Positions 20,631 to 32,041 of a stretch of 64,000 bases of DNA are shown here, piece by piece (the first letter of the stretch is position 1; the number at the start of each line of letters is the position of its first letter). Origin of the DNA: Adiantum capillus-veneris (taxonomy: Eukaryota; Streptophyta; Polypodiopsida; Polypodiales; Pteridaceae); assembly GCA_014529385.2 (NCBI GenBank), contig CM043953.1, positions 64,619,372-64,683,371 of the forward strand, given 5' to 3'. A program made the translations under genes and the position numbers. A model generated the notes under the pieces. The model ran no database searches and was not told the origin of the DNA. It was given only the letters and a program-made list of their open reading frames with translations.

Positions 20631-23281
20631 TGACCTGATTATCAATGTTGGTGTGGTCTTTGTTTTCATTTTTTTTTTTGGCTCCACGACTTGTACATTG
20701 TCTTTTGGATGCCTCTGTAAATTCCTTACTAGAATCTCTTTTGATATCCAGTGCTTGTCAGCCTTACTATAACTTCATGAATACTTAAGGCTTTGAGTCT
20801 TCAATTGTCTACCATTTGTGTCTGCTCTTCTTCATTGAGGACTTCTTTGTTCCTGCATCAAGGTGATCAAAGTCGCATTTGCCATTGTTAGCTTTTGTGT
20901 GCTATGTAAATCATTATACTACTTCTACTTGATACACGACTTAATCAAAGCTTGACAAACCCCAATTAATTCCCCAAGTTAGTAACTTGCTTCAAAAACA
21001 CCTTATCCAACATCATTTGTGATAGATGACCATCCATGAGCTATCGTTGTCCCATTGTCCCCAAATATCTTTTTGGATTTCAGTCTTGAAAATGAATGAT
21101 GGGCATCTTTGGCACCTTTTAGCTGCCAAACTTGAAATGAATTATACCATTAGCATCCTCTAAACATGTAGAACCAATACTGATGACCACAAGTTGGCTT
21201 GACCCTTGGTTGCTCCTGCAACATCTATCGTGATAGATGACTGAATTGTCATTTTTGCCCCCTTTTTTTTGTCAATGCTGTTAGTCCCTTTTGTTTGTTA
21301 GGCTTCATTAAGTCACATACAAGATATAAAATTTACAATATAAAGATCTACTTCTTGTATACGGCCTTGTAGTCACACGAAGTGTGTGATAGGAGACTTT
21401 ACACTTGATGGGTGCTTTTGTTTAGTCGCATCACCAACTTTCTTTGTCCTTGTAGTCCATCCTAGAGTTTTATGACCATTCTCAGTCATTTTTGGCCTCA
21501 TATTATTGTTGAAGATTGATCAGCATTCTTTTCTTACCTCTTGCATTATAGCCTTGTGCATATGGCATTTGCTAGTGAGGCTTCCTATTTTAAGCAATGT
21601 GATGGCCTTTGAAGCTCCTGTGTCGTTTTCTTGATTGAAGGTTGTAGAGAGATTTGTACTTCTCTTTGGTTGCCTCTAGTTATTTTGATTCCGAGCTTTT
21701 CTTGTGCATTCACTTTATCTCTTGATCCGTAAGTCTTGTACAACATGCAATGGTGAAGTGAGCGACTTGCTCTCTTCTAACTGTACTATAACCATGGGAG
21801 GAATTGAAACAATTCAAGCTACGGTGCGATGATAGTAGTTTTATTAGTTTCCTTTGGGATCCATTTCTTTGTGATTACTGGTTCTTTCATTATGATGCTC
21901 GTTTGGAAACCATACTTGTCCCTGCTTTGTTTGTGTTTGAAGAGACTTCTTTGGGATTTGTGTGAGTTAGCAGTGGTCTTTGCTTAAGACCTTGTACATT
22001 TGGTTGGGGACGGGATTCAAACTTTGGGAGTTGATGCTTTAAGCATTTTGGAATCCAAATAAATTCTTGTCTTCTTTGTGGTTGAGTCTAACTTCTTTGG
22101 AATCCAAATCTGAGTTGCGAAAGCTTGCAACTTTGTGATTTTCCTAGCCGTTCTTTCACACTTCAATTTTTTTCCTTTTGGTATTAGATCTTGTAATTTT
22201 TCATTAGAGATTGTCATCTTCTTGATCCATACTTGTTTTTGTCCGAATTGGCTCTTTGGTATCCAGATTTGTCAAACTTTTTGGCTCTGACTTGTTGTTC
22301 TTTGCTTTTGGCCTTCCATGGTTGTTATGGAAGCTGCTAGTGATAGTGACGACTTGAGTTCTTGGTAGGGGATGTCATGAGAATCATCACTATTGCTATT
22401 ATCCTCAACAAGGTTGATATCTGGTGCTTTCCCTTGGAGGTTTGGCTGGTGATAGAAAGTTACTATCTGTTTGCTCGTGGATTGTTGTTTTTGGAAGGAA
22501 TTTTGTTGTAGTGTTGTTAGCTATTGACATGGTCGTGTTCTTCTTGGCTGAGTCTATTATTCTTATATAAGAGCCACGTATGAGATGCTTGTTGCAGCTG
22601 TGTCACCATCGAGGATTTTGAAATCCACTTCTAGTGCACTTTATTCTTGCAGCGGTGACATTGGCTCCTGGATCTTTGATCTGGATACTAATAAAACTAT
22701 GCATTAATTAAAGTGTCATTCATGTAACCTGCTAGGTTGTCAGGATTTTTTTTGTTGGCATATTTTGAAGCTCCAAGTGTTCTATGGAGTCATATGACTT
22801 GTCTTCTTCTTCGTCTTTTGATTCACGACATTCCTTTGTTTGCTCTTCATCTCGAGAACTTGTTGATGCCTAATTCACTTTGTTTTCGATCACACTCACT
22901 GCAAAGTAATGGATGACATCAAGGCCATCTTTATCACAAAACTTTGTTGTTGAACCGTCTTAAATAGCAAACACATCCAAAATAGCCAAGATGTGCTCCC
23001 ATTCTAGTGGCTCTAATGCTTCTTCAGGAAATGGTTTTGGGATATAATCCTTATCTTCGATCACCCTCTCTAGGATCCATTCCTCTTGCTTTAATCTTTT
23101 TCATTGCAAAGCTCCACACATCCACACTTCTTTAGGCTTACCCAACCATGATGGAAGTTCTGATCCTGCTATCCTTGCGGAATCAAACTCTTCTACAAGG
23201 GTTCAATTCACGTGCTTGTAACTATGGTCCTTAAGATTTATTATCGTAGTGGTTTCCATATGTCTCAGGTAGACCCCAATC
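20631..23281 (-). pseudogene. Charged region of element E in place of RT/integrase
   Basis: On the minus strand downstream of the protease one reads, with stops, DYIPKPFPEEALEPLEWEH, KFCDKDGLDVIHYFAV and an acidic stretch rich in Glu, Asp and Lys (about 22790-23090). Below this is a Lys/Thr/Ser-rich part in which the DNA phrase CTTTGG(A/T)ATCCA(A/G)AT recurs (22048, 22091, 22254 on the plus strand). I see no RT (YxDD), RNase H or integrase (HHCC, DDE) motif in 2.6 kb. Either pol was replaced by this charged region or it has decayed beyond recognition; the first fits the other pol-less elements in the window. Confidence 0.4.
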
Positions 23282-23745
23282 TTAGACCATTTTCAATTGT
23301 TGCAAAAATGGTGTTCCTAGAATGATGTCATAGTTTTTCTTTGTGCCAAAGGCAACAATAGCAAAAGTGTGTTCAAAGTCAATGGCACACGAAGTAACAA
23401 CTACTTTTTCTAGCAGTCCTAGGGGATTTTCCATGTGTCCGCCTGCAAGCTGGAGTTCATTGTGGTAGCCCTCAGTGTTGGTTTTCCCCATTTTTTCCAA
23501 ATCTCTTTTGTTGTGATGGCAACACCAGCTCCATTGTCAAGGATTTCCATGTTTTTTACACCTTGGAATTCCATAGGAAGAGTGGTGTTCCCATCTTCTC
23601 CCTCACAATACTCCCCTACTTTGTTCAAAGGTATTGGTCTTGCATTCAAATTAGGTATTTCAAGATCCTGTATCTCCTCTTTGATCCTTGTTGTGTTGGG
23701 TCTCTTACCCCGGATTTTTCTAGACATTCTCCTACTTTTGACCAC
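23282..23745 (-). pseudogene. Retropepsin of element E
   Basis: On the minus strand the region around 23540 reads MEILDNGAGVAITTKEIW: the active-site triad of an aspartic protease, normally DSGA or DTGA, here DNGA. The flap region and then YDIILGTPFLQQLKMV (around 23290) follow, with the ILG-x-xFL signature. One frameshift near 23430-23450 separates the two halves. Retropepsins cut Gag-Pol into its parts. Upstream is the gag linker in the same orientation. Confidence 0.7.
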
Positions 23746-24344
23746 ATGTTTGAGTGGATTTTCAACAATTCTGCTAATGTGATTGTACAGGTCATTGGTG
23801 TTGACAAAATATCCACTAATCCCTTGGAATCTATGACCTTTGATGCTAAATTTCTATGGGACGACGTGACCTTGATGTCGAACTTTGCTTCATATTCTCC
23901 CATGTAAGATGGTAGAATCCTTAATGACTGTGGTTGGCTCTCTATGGACATCTCTAAACCTACGTCTCCATAATATGATTGCAAATCTACGTTCAATTGT
24001 GATCTTGCCTTAAATTTCTCTAGGGGAACATAAGGTAATGTGTCGGTTTCATCTTTTTCCTCTCTCACTGCTCTCCATAACTTTTCTAGACAATGGTCCT
24101 CCACTACCAATACATATGGCGGAAAGTCCCTAAAAGATTGATCTATCGTATTTGGAACAATCCTTGGATCCTCTAGGTCTAATTTTGGTCTTTCATCATT
24201 TGTCTTTTTCTGTGTTGGCTTGCTCTCACACACTCTTTTCATTGCTTGAGTTACCCTTTCTTGATGCGTAGGCTCTTGCACAAATGGAACAACTACGTGT
24301 AGACTCGGATTTTTTGTAGAAAATTCTTGCAGTACTTGTGCCAC
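23646..24344 (-). pseudogene. Gag-protease linker of element E
   Basis: An open stretch of 232 residues on the minus strand. Its N-terminal part is polar and charged. The middle has LRILPSYMGEYEAKFDIKV, and the end reads LVDILSTPMTCTITLAELLK before a Lys/Arg-rich tail that runs into the protease. The segment with TITLAELLK is of the kind found just upstream of the protease in gypsy elements. Not an enzyme by itself. Confidence 0.5.
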
Positions 24345-25450
24345 TTGAACTAACTTTTGCTACATTTCTAGTCTTTGTTTCTCTAATTCAGCGTATGGAT
24401 ATGTCATCCATTATTGCACTTGTGTTTGTTTCATAGGCTTTCAAGAGGGCAGCTAATGGCTCATTAACCTTCTCGACCAACATTGATCATCCTAAACTAG
24501 CACTTCTTGGTTTCTCTTCCATGGATGGTTCTTCTGGAGGTCAAGACTGCTGTGTAAGAGAAGGTGCAACCCTTTCCTCATGTTGTCTTATCTTCTCTTT
24601 AGCTTGGGTAAGCTCCTCAACTAAGGCTTTTTTCTCTCATTTCCTACGTGTTTTCATTTAAGCCTTTCTAGATTTCCAAGTATTCTGTTTGCTCTTGGTT
24701 TTTTAACTAGGTGCATCGGTCTTTGGTTCATCATCCGTCTCTGGTCTTGCGTCAGTTTTTTTTTTCTCTGTCTCTGGGTTCTCATTGGCTTTCTTTTGAG
24801 CTTGCACTCTTGTAACTACTTAAACTGGCATGGCATTTTCATTTCCAAGCTACTGGGTAGCTGAACGATCCCTGAGACAATTGTGATCTTTCTGATTTGG
24901 TTTGGTTTTTTGGACAATCAAGGATCAAGTGAATGACACCACAGTCAAGAAAATAGGCATTTACTTGAGTGATCTCTGTCTAGGGACATTGTTTGACTAA
25001 GTGGTTGTCATAGCTTTTGTGACAATCTATCTCTAGTTGAGGAGCTTCTTCTTGCATTTCCTCTTGGCTATAAACATGATCAGACCTAGCTAAGCCGCTA
25101 TTCACAATGAGCCACAATGTCCTTTCATCCATCTCATACCTTCTTTCTTTAGGTCAAAACGCAGGAGGTGGAGGTGGTACCAGCCTCACCACTCCATGTG
25201 TTTCTCTCATCTTCTGTTGCTTCGAAGGGTAGTGCCCTCTTTGGTTGTTATAATACATTGTAGTTGGTACTAGTGCTTGTTTATTAGATGCTTCCATCAT
25301 TATTATGTATCTCATGTCTATATGCATTCTAGCACCTGACAGCGGAGGTTGTTGTCCTAAGACATGTTGTGGTCTTGAAACTCCTACTAGTCCTGGAGCA
25401 TTCCCTGTAACGTATCTAGGTGGAGTGGGTGCTTGTTAAATTTGGTCGTC
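24345..25450 (-). pseudogene. Gag of element E with degenerate zinc knuckles
   Basis: Heavily interrupted. Near 25035 the minus strand reads DCHKSYDNHLVKQCP, a CX2CX4HX4C knuckle with the second Cys changed to Tyr or lost. Some 30 residues later CGVIHLILDCP looks like a second, also damaged, knuckle. Upstream (25150-25440) are Pro/Gln-rich stretches (VVRLVPPPPPAF). The N-terminal part of Gag is missing; the region is bounded at about 25460 by the LTR of element D. Confidence 0.5.
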
Positions 25451-25469
25451 CTCATCATTATTATTGAGC

Positions 25470-25540
25470 TATGGGCTGGGCTGGTTGGCTCCACATGTAT
25501 TCATGGGTGATCGCCAATGATAGGTGCACACCACATTTAT

Positions 25541-25632
<92 letters not shown>

Positions 25633-26020
25633 ATACTAAGTGTCGGCCAAGTGTGGGCACCCAAGTGTGGCTGGGATGACTCACATAAGGGCTTGTAACC
25701 CTAACTTCTGTCTTATTCTTGAATGTGTGGCTGGCTTGCTCTCCTTCTCTTCAACGTAGACTCTTGTTGTGTGTGAGTGTTTGAGAGCATGTGTGTGAAA
25801 GCGAGGGTGAGCGAGCGACCTTACGAAAATAGTGAGGTGGTCGAGCAGCGGCAACGAGGGGCTCCCTCTTCACGGTGGTGCAAGATTCCCGCAACGATAG
25901 AAAGATAGAGGTGAGTGCAGATCATTTGCGTTCATGAGATTCCCTGCACATGGGTTGTGTGTTTGCATGTAGCCTTAGTGGCTCACACACAATGTACAAC
26001 AAGTCCCATGCGATATGACA
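25470..26020 (+). repeat. LTR end of element D
   Basis: The right boundary is set by CGATATGACA at 26011-26020 followed by four T and a primer site. The left boundary is not defined; the sequence is distinct from element E from about 25470. It contains the (GA)n tract. No second copy is in the window. Confidence 0.5.
25542..25631. repeat. (GA)n microsatellite inside element D's LTR
   Basis: About 45 uninterrupted AG/GA units. Confidence 0.95.
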
Positions 26021-26024
26021 TTTT

Positions 26025-26042
26025 TGGCGCCGTTGTCGGGGA
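26025..26042 (+). promoter_or_regulatory. Primer-binding site, tRNA-Asp type
   Basis: TGGCGCCGTTGTCGGGGA differs by one base from TGGCGCCGTTGCCGGGGA, the complement of the 3' end of plant tRNA-Asp, used by several plant Ty3/gypsy lineages. Confidence 0.75.
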
Positions 26043-27271
26043 GGCGCTGTGCGTTTAGCTTGGGATGCAATTGTTTTTTGTCCTTCTTGCAGTTTTCTAA
26101 TTTTGATGTTTTTTGCAGATCTGTTGTGTGGTTGAGGAAAGGTGGCAGGTGTTGTGTTCTACTTTCTTTTATATTTTTTGAAGTAATTTCAAGCGTCTTC
26201 TCCCAGTCTTCTGCAGGTTCTACATTCTACAATAGTTTTTGGATTTATTTGCAAGTCTGCATTAAAGTTTCTACATATTGAGAAAAAAAATCTAGAAATA
26301 AAAACAGAAATTAAAAAAAAAAAAAACCGTGCATCAAAAGAATGATCGTGATCATTCCCCAAGCCCAAGCCTAGGCTTAGGCTCAGGCGTCACTCCTCAG
26401 TCTTATGATATAATATAGACCCAAGACTATATATATAGTCGACTCTCACAAGAGGGAGTGAGGGCATGTGGGACAAGTTCTCCACCCTCCCCTTCACACT
26501 TGCACCCTTGGACTTTTCATTTTGAGCTTTATTCCCAACTAAAAATAGACTATTTTGAGGATTCTAAGGACGTAAAGTAATCAAATCTTGGGTTATAAAG
26601 TACGCCATGTCCCTTTGACCAAGACGTTCGTTTTGAGCTATTACACGCTATATTCCATAGCTTGATTAAAAAAAAGGACCAAAAAATAAAAAAATTAAGT
26701 GTAAAATCGGGTTGTAAAACACCCAAAAAACTAGGTGAGCAGCCTTCATGGCCCCTCACCAACACTTCTAGGGTGTCAAGGTCACATGCACCTATGCTCT
26801 AGTTGTGTGCTAGAGCATGAGCATATAGATAGTGCCTTTGTTTACAGGGGCACCCATTATCCCTCCACATTAGGCTCCAGGCCCTCAATAGGAACCCAAG
26901 GTAGTACTACTCAAGACCCCCACCTAGTAGCTAGTGACTCTTCCTGTGACTCAGATGCGATGGAAGGTTGTCCTATACAAAACCCTGACGAAGAAGGACA
27001 TGTCCCACCATGGCTCCACAACCTAGTGCTAGCATGTTTAGCCGTTTTATGGAGACATTTAGTAGAGCTACTCGCTTTGAATTCGAGACCAATTAAGCAT
27101 ATGAAGGAGGTGGGGAAGTAGATTCTTTGTTCTGTAGATATTCTGCCTATCTCCTTCAATGGAGGCCCTACCAAGCTACCTTCCTTGGAAGTTCCCTCTA
27201 AAGTACCGACCAAGAAAAGACAAACCATGGGGAGCAACATTGCTTTGACCTCACAAGAGACCTCTAACAGC
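26043..27271 (+). other. Interior of element D, unassigned
   Basis: No gag or pol motif. It has an A14 run (about 26313-26326) and the palindromes GAATGATC-GT-GATCATTC (26340-26357) and GACTATATATATAGTC (26425-26440). An open frame of 128 codons at 26735-27121 has no recognisable domain. The interior is cut at 27272 by the LTR of element C. Confidence 0.35.
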
Positions 27272-29136
27272 TGATAGCCATTTTTTTGGCTATCCAAAAT
27301 TGCCATAGTGAGCTACCTCACCCTACCAAAATCACCCAAACACTATGGCTATCCCTACCTTTTCATTGTACATAGGTGTGTGTGAGTTAGGGGACTTTTC
27401 CCATAAACCCTCTGCTAACTAGTCACTGGGCTAGTTAAGCCAAAAAGATAAATAAAAGTAAAAAATAGAATATATTACGGCCCATTTTCTTCTAAATAAT
27501 TCATTAAATATAGGGCCTAAATATAGGGAATTTTTTATTATAATTATTTTGGTATTTATTTAAATATTTCTACCTAGGAGTGCGTTATTTGCCTAAGTAT
27601 GTTATACTCACCTTACCATAATGTATATGAATGCATCTTTTCATCAAAGCCTCTCTCAAGTCTTTGTGTGAACCCACTCTGAGAAAAATCACAAAGATAC
27701 ATTTCACCCAATCATTTTCTTTTACTAAATTACCATTTTTTACATGCATTTTTTCTTACTTCTGATAAATAGTCCTTAATCAACAAAACAAATGAGTGGC
27801 CTCTCATTTGATTCCTTATATTTTCATATATTTCTTTTTCTCATTTTATATATATATATAGCTAACACTATATCTAGATTCCACGAATTGTTTATATACT
27901 AATTTGTTTTTTCCATCATATCCATATATCATATTTGTGAATAATCCTACTCCATGAATATTTTCAAACCCTCAAGAATCTATTAGGTCATTCTTGTTGG
28001 GTATGCAAGCCTGGATTCCATAGTGTCTATGCCTGTGAGAACAAGTCTCAAGGCATGCCACTATAGACCATCAGTTAAAGTAGAGTTTGCATGATCCTTT
28101 TTAGGCTTAATATATACATTGTAATAATTCAATCAAAGCGTGGTTTTTGGTTATTGTGTCGAATTCTTTCTCTCTCGCTCTCCTTCAATTTGCTCTGCAG
28201 ATTCTCCTCGCCATGAACCCTCACAGGCTTCATCCTCCCTAGCCCTCCAATACTAACAATTCTCTCATGCAAGGAGGGGCTCACTCTGGGAGGATTATGC
28301 AAATTCAACAAAAGGGGGGCCATTGAAGAGTTTTGTAAGAGGAAAAACATGTATTTTGGAGAGATTTTTGACGTCCACCTACACTCCAAATTTAAGGAAG
28401 TGACCAGAAAGAAAAATTTAGCTTATAAGCTGAATAACCACCTAAAAATTTTTCATAATTTTTTGGAGCTGCCACCCATAAGATATAATTTTCTTGGTGG
28501 ACCCCATTGTGCCCACTTTTTCTCACAAGTCACCATAATCTTCTCTCACCTCCATTCACTTCCACACACACACACACACAATCATTCCTCTCCATCCCTA
28601 ACTCAAACATGCACCTTCCATGGTTTCTCTTACCCTCTTCACCATTAACCTCCCCTCTCACTTTCATAGCTCTCATATGAATTCTACATGTACATACACC
28701 ATCTCTATGCCTCTCTCTATTACCTCTAAATCATAATTCCTTTTACTTCTTCTCTATACATAAAATTCAGCATGTAAAACCATGCTTAATATCTACTAAT
28801 TGAGGATTCTCATCAACCCACATCGGCATTTTCATTATAGTGTTCAACCTTTGTGGCGACGATGTAAGAAGAGAAGAAGAAGAAGAGAAAAGGATTGGCA
28901 TTCATTTTTGAAAACCTACACAAGTAAGTTCAAAACTTCTTCAAAGATTCACCATCATAAGGATTCTCTCACTTTATGAACAACCATCTTTCTTCAACTA
29001 TCCATCTCATTCTACCCATTGTAAATATATCATTAACATTTTAGTGATTACTTATACTAACCACTAACCTATTAACATTAAATAGCCATTGACCTAACCA
29101 TAAAAGACACCTCCAACCTCAAGACATGTACATAGT

Positions 29137-29138
<2 letters not shown>

Positions 29139-29174
<36 letters not shown>
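29139..29174. repeat. (CT)n microsatellite in LTR of C
   Basis: About 18 CT units; the other LTR has an interrupted, longer CT tract at the equivalent place (46000-46074). Confidence 0.95.
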
Positions 29175-29176
<2 letters not shown>

Positions 29177-29352
29177 CTTCCTTAACTCTATAATTTCACT
29201 CTATCTACCACCAATAATGCCGTTCTCTTGAGCCCACATCCATGACTCAAGCAGACAAAGAAGGCCTGCAATGTTTCAATATTCAAAAAAAATCCTAATC
29301 TTGATTTGATTAGCATGTAAATAAGGTTATCAACCTTAATAAGGGGTCTTCA

Positions 29353-29363
29353 ACTTATAAATA
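29353..29363 (+). promoter_or_regulatory. TATA box in the LTR of element C
   Basis: TTATAAATAGG followed within 15 bases by CCCTCTCTTTCTTG, a pyrimidine-rich likely start region. Confidence 0.5.
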
Positions 29364-29902
29364 GGTCCCTCTCTTTCTTGTAGATCATCCCCAAGCTCTC
29401 ACATAATACCCCAACACTATAGGCGTGAGGAGAGACTTAGGTGTAGTCATCACCTTGTGAGCTTCACACTTGGTGTGAGAGAAGCTTTGCTGCTACACAT
29501 TGCTAAGTGAAAGAGTGTGAGTGTTTTATCTCAAAGCACTATTGTACATGCTCTTTCACTATCAAAAATTAAGGTTTTGGTGCTTCAAATGGGTGCTTGG
29601 CATCAGGATCTTCGTCCTTCCACTTGTGTTAAGCTCTTTGGTAAATGCAAGGTGACTTGTGTCTTTTAAGTTTTATCATTTGAGCTTTTTTGAGAAAGTG
29701 CTTAGTATGTTTTTATTGCCATATTTGTATCCATTGTAAGAGGGTATTGTGGTGAGAGGGCTCCCACACCCTAAGACATTGTGTGTGTTTTGGCAATGTT
29801 TAGCATTCACTACGCATTGGGTTAGTTTTTGTACAAGCTCTATGATAGTGTTGTAACGAACCATCTCTATTTGCAACTCACAGACAAGGTATTATGCAAG
29901 TT

Positions 29903-29905
<3 letters not shown>

Positions 29906-29947
<42 letters not shown>

Positions 29948-29958
29948 CCCCCCCCCCC
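29906..29958. repeat. (CT)n followed by poly-C
   Basis: About 20 CT units and then about 14 C, in the likely transcribed leader of element C. Confidence 0.95.
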
Positions 29959-30366
29959 CTTTTCTCTAGCTCTCTCTTGCTCCATTTGGTATGTGTCTTG
30001 GTGCGAGATTGTTTGTGTGTGTTTTGTTGCACCTCCTCTTGGTCGTGACAAAATCTCTCTTGCGTCCTAGTTTGTATGCCATAACTAGGTGGTGCCCCTT
30101 TACTTGTTTGGATGTGGGTTTGTTATTTTTGTTTCTTGATTGTGGTTGCCCCAACCCCAATTGAGAAGCACGGGAGCTTTATTTTTCCTCTCATTAGGTA
30201 CGACCTTAGTTTGGACGTCTATATTTTTGTTTTGTTTTAGGAATTAGGTCATGCATAGACCATGGTAATGGCCCAAGAATAGAGGTTTTTTCCTTTCATT
30301 TCACTCCACACATTAGAATAAACGTTGTAGAAAGATCCATTTTCAACAATGTATGATGTTCATATT

Positions 30367-30384
30367 TGGTGCCCAAAGAGTAGG
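30367..30384 (+). promoter_or_regulatory. Candidate primer-binding site of element C
   Basis: TGGTGCCCAAAGAGTAGG, preceded by the spacer TATT after the LTR end CA. Element H has the same CA-TATT-TGGTG arrangement at 48227-48237. The tRNA is not identified. Confidence 0.45.
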
Positions 30385-30584
30385 AGAAATTCTTGTATCA
30401 CCAAACCCTGTCATCCTGCTCTTGTTGACTATCATAGATCATTTGATGTGCATATTTTTATTTTGTTGTTGAATAGATTGCAATTTAGAAAACAATATTG
30501 TGTAAATCCTTTTAAGAAAGAAAAAAAACATGTTGTCACTTTGAAATTGATTCAATGGAGGCCCAATGCCAAATGTCAAGATAT

Positions 30585-30837
30585 AGCCTAGCGAGGATGC
30601 CGAGCTATTTCTAGCAAATTTCAAAATGGCTTGCCGCATAAAAGAAGTGATAGGAGATGCGAAATGCTTAGAAATGTTTGAGGTAGTTTTGAGAAAGGAT
30701 GCTAGCACTTGGTTTGACTCTCTATCTCATGAGGTAAAGGGAAGCTATAAGGAAGTTGTTGATCATTTCAAGAGATACTTCTTTGACCCCCAAAACACTC
30801 AAAAGTCCTTGGCCCCGTGGAGAGCCAGGGAGACCTA
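30585..30837 (+). pseudogene. Gag fragment of element C
   Basis: The frame reads MACRIKEVIGDAKCLEMFEV, then LRKDASTWFDSLSHEVKGSY and VVDHFKRYFF: the A..WF..L.......W/Y....F...F layout of Ty3 Gag. It stops at 30836. The start is unclear because of stops at 30585-30600. No intact zinc knuckle is seen in 30840-31160. Confidence 0.6.
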
Positions 30838-31167
30838 ACTTGAATTACCCAGTGATGAATGCATGTGAATGGACTAGTCAACAACCAAGGCTTCTGTAAA
30901 GACCAAATGGGGCAAGAACACCTCCATGAAGAGTGAAAGGAGATCCACCTTTGCCAGATCCAAATGTGCATGTTGTAGAGGTGACAAATTCAATATGAGG
31001 TGGACATGGAAGCAAATGGCATTAAGCGTGTCCATGGAAAAGGTAAGGAGAAATAATGTCTTTTCTCATCCATGGTCACTTTGTGATGTGACTAGGCGAA
31101 GGAGACCAAGGAAGTCAAGAGGACTCGATGTCGTATCAACCTCCAAGACTTCCCTCTTGGACATGGT

Positions 31168-32028
31168 ATGGCTCCATGCAACCTGTTGGAAGACACGAGA
31201 GGTAAGGGTCCTGATATCTCATGGCCTCAGTTTCTTGCATTATGTCCTCAAGTTAGGAGGGATTTAATGAAGGGAGTTAGCACTAGGAGAAAGGTAAAAA
31301 AGAGTGTGACTGTTGTAAAAATTGCACAAGCTAAATTGAATGAGGATATTAAACTTGTGCTAGATTGTTACATCAAAGGAAGGTTGGTTAGGAAAGGTCT
31401 AGTAGATGGGGGTGCACAAATTTGCATCATGACAGAAGGACTCATGCAAAGACTAGGCATGCACATCCATGAGACACCTGAAATCAAAGTAACAATGAAA
31501 AAAAATAGCAAGGATAGGTGTGTAGGCATTTGTAAAAATGTTTTTGTGGAGGCCTATGGCATTAAGAAGGCAATGGATTTTTATGTTATGTGGACCAAGG
31601 AAAGTGGCTATCCATTTATCTTGGGAAGACCATGGCTATTGAAAATGCGAGCTTTGCAGGATTGGGAAAGTGGAAAGTTGATTTATAGGAATGAAAATCA
31701 TAAAAATGTTGTCTTTGACATGAAGAAGCAACATCAAGAGGAGCTCCATGAGGAATCATCACAAAGTGAGATGGAGGAAGATTGGACTGATAGCACTTCA
31801 GAAGAAGGAGGTAGTGGTAGCAATTCGGAAGAGGAGTCTTCCATCAAAGTCATGGGGGTAAGGTTTAAGCCAAGCAACAAGGAGACCTCTTGTCAAGGCT
31901 TGGAAGAGGTAGGTCCTCAAGAAAACCAATGTGTGGAAGATGAAGGAATGTTGTTTACAACACTTACAAAGGACAAAAGAGAGCAGTTCAAATGTGTGCT
32001 AAGGAAGTTTCCTAGGGCTTTTTGCTAA
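31168..32028 (+). pseudogene. Protease region of element C
   Basis: The open frame of 286 residues contains the aspartic protease with active site GLVDGGAQICIMTEG (residues about 79-93) and, about 70 residues on, YPFILGRPWLLKMRALQDWE. DGGA in place of the usual DSGA/DTGA is also found in element B, so it is a clade character and not decay. It ends with a long Ser/Glu-rich linker. Retropepsin would process Gag-Pol. This is the best-kept part of C; RT follows after a frame change at about 32030. Confidence 0.75.
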
Positions 32029-32041
32029 AGACTACATAGAC

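Larger units (their letters stand above)
27272..30362 (+). repeat. 5' LTR of element C
   Basis: Starts TGATAGCCATTTT and ends ATGATGTTCA before TATTTGG. The first 2.0 kb align with 35335-35441 plus 44483-46174. It holds a TATA box (29353-29362, TTATAAATAG) and CT tracts at 29139-29174 and 29906-29945, the second followed by about 14 C. The length of 3.1 kb is inferred from the primer site, because the 3' copy is truncated before the TATA box. Confidence 0.65.

Noticed and set aside
26735-27121. 128-codon open frame in element D's interior
   Set aside because: No recognisable Gag or other domain; composition unremarkable; overlapping open frame on the other strand.
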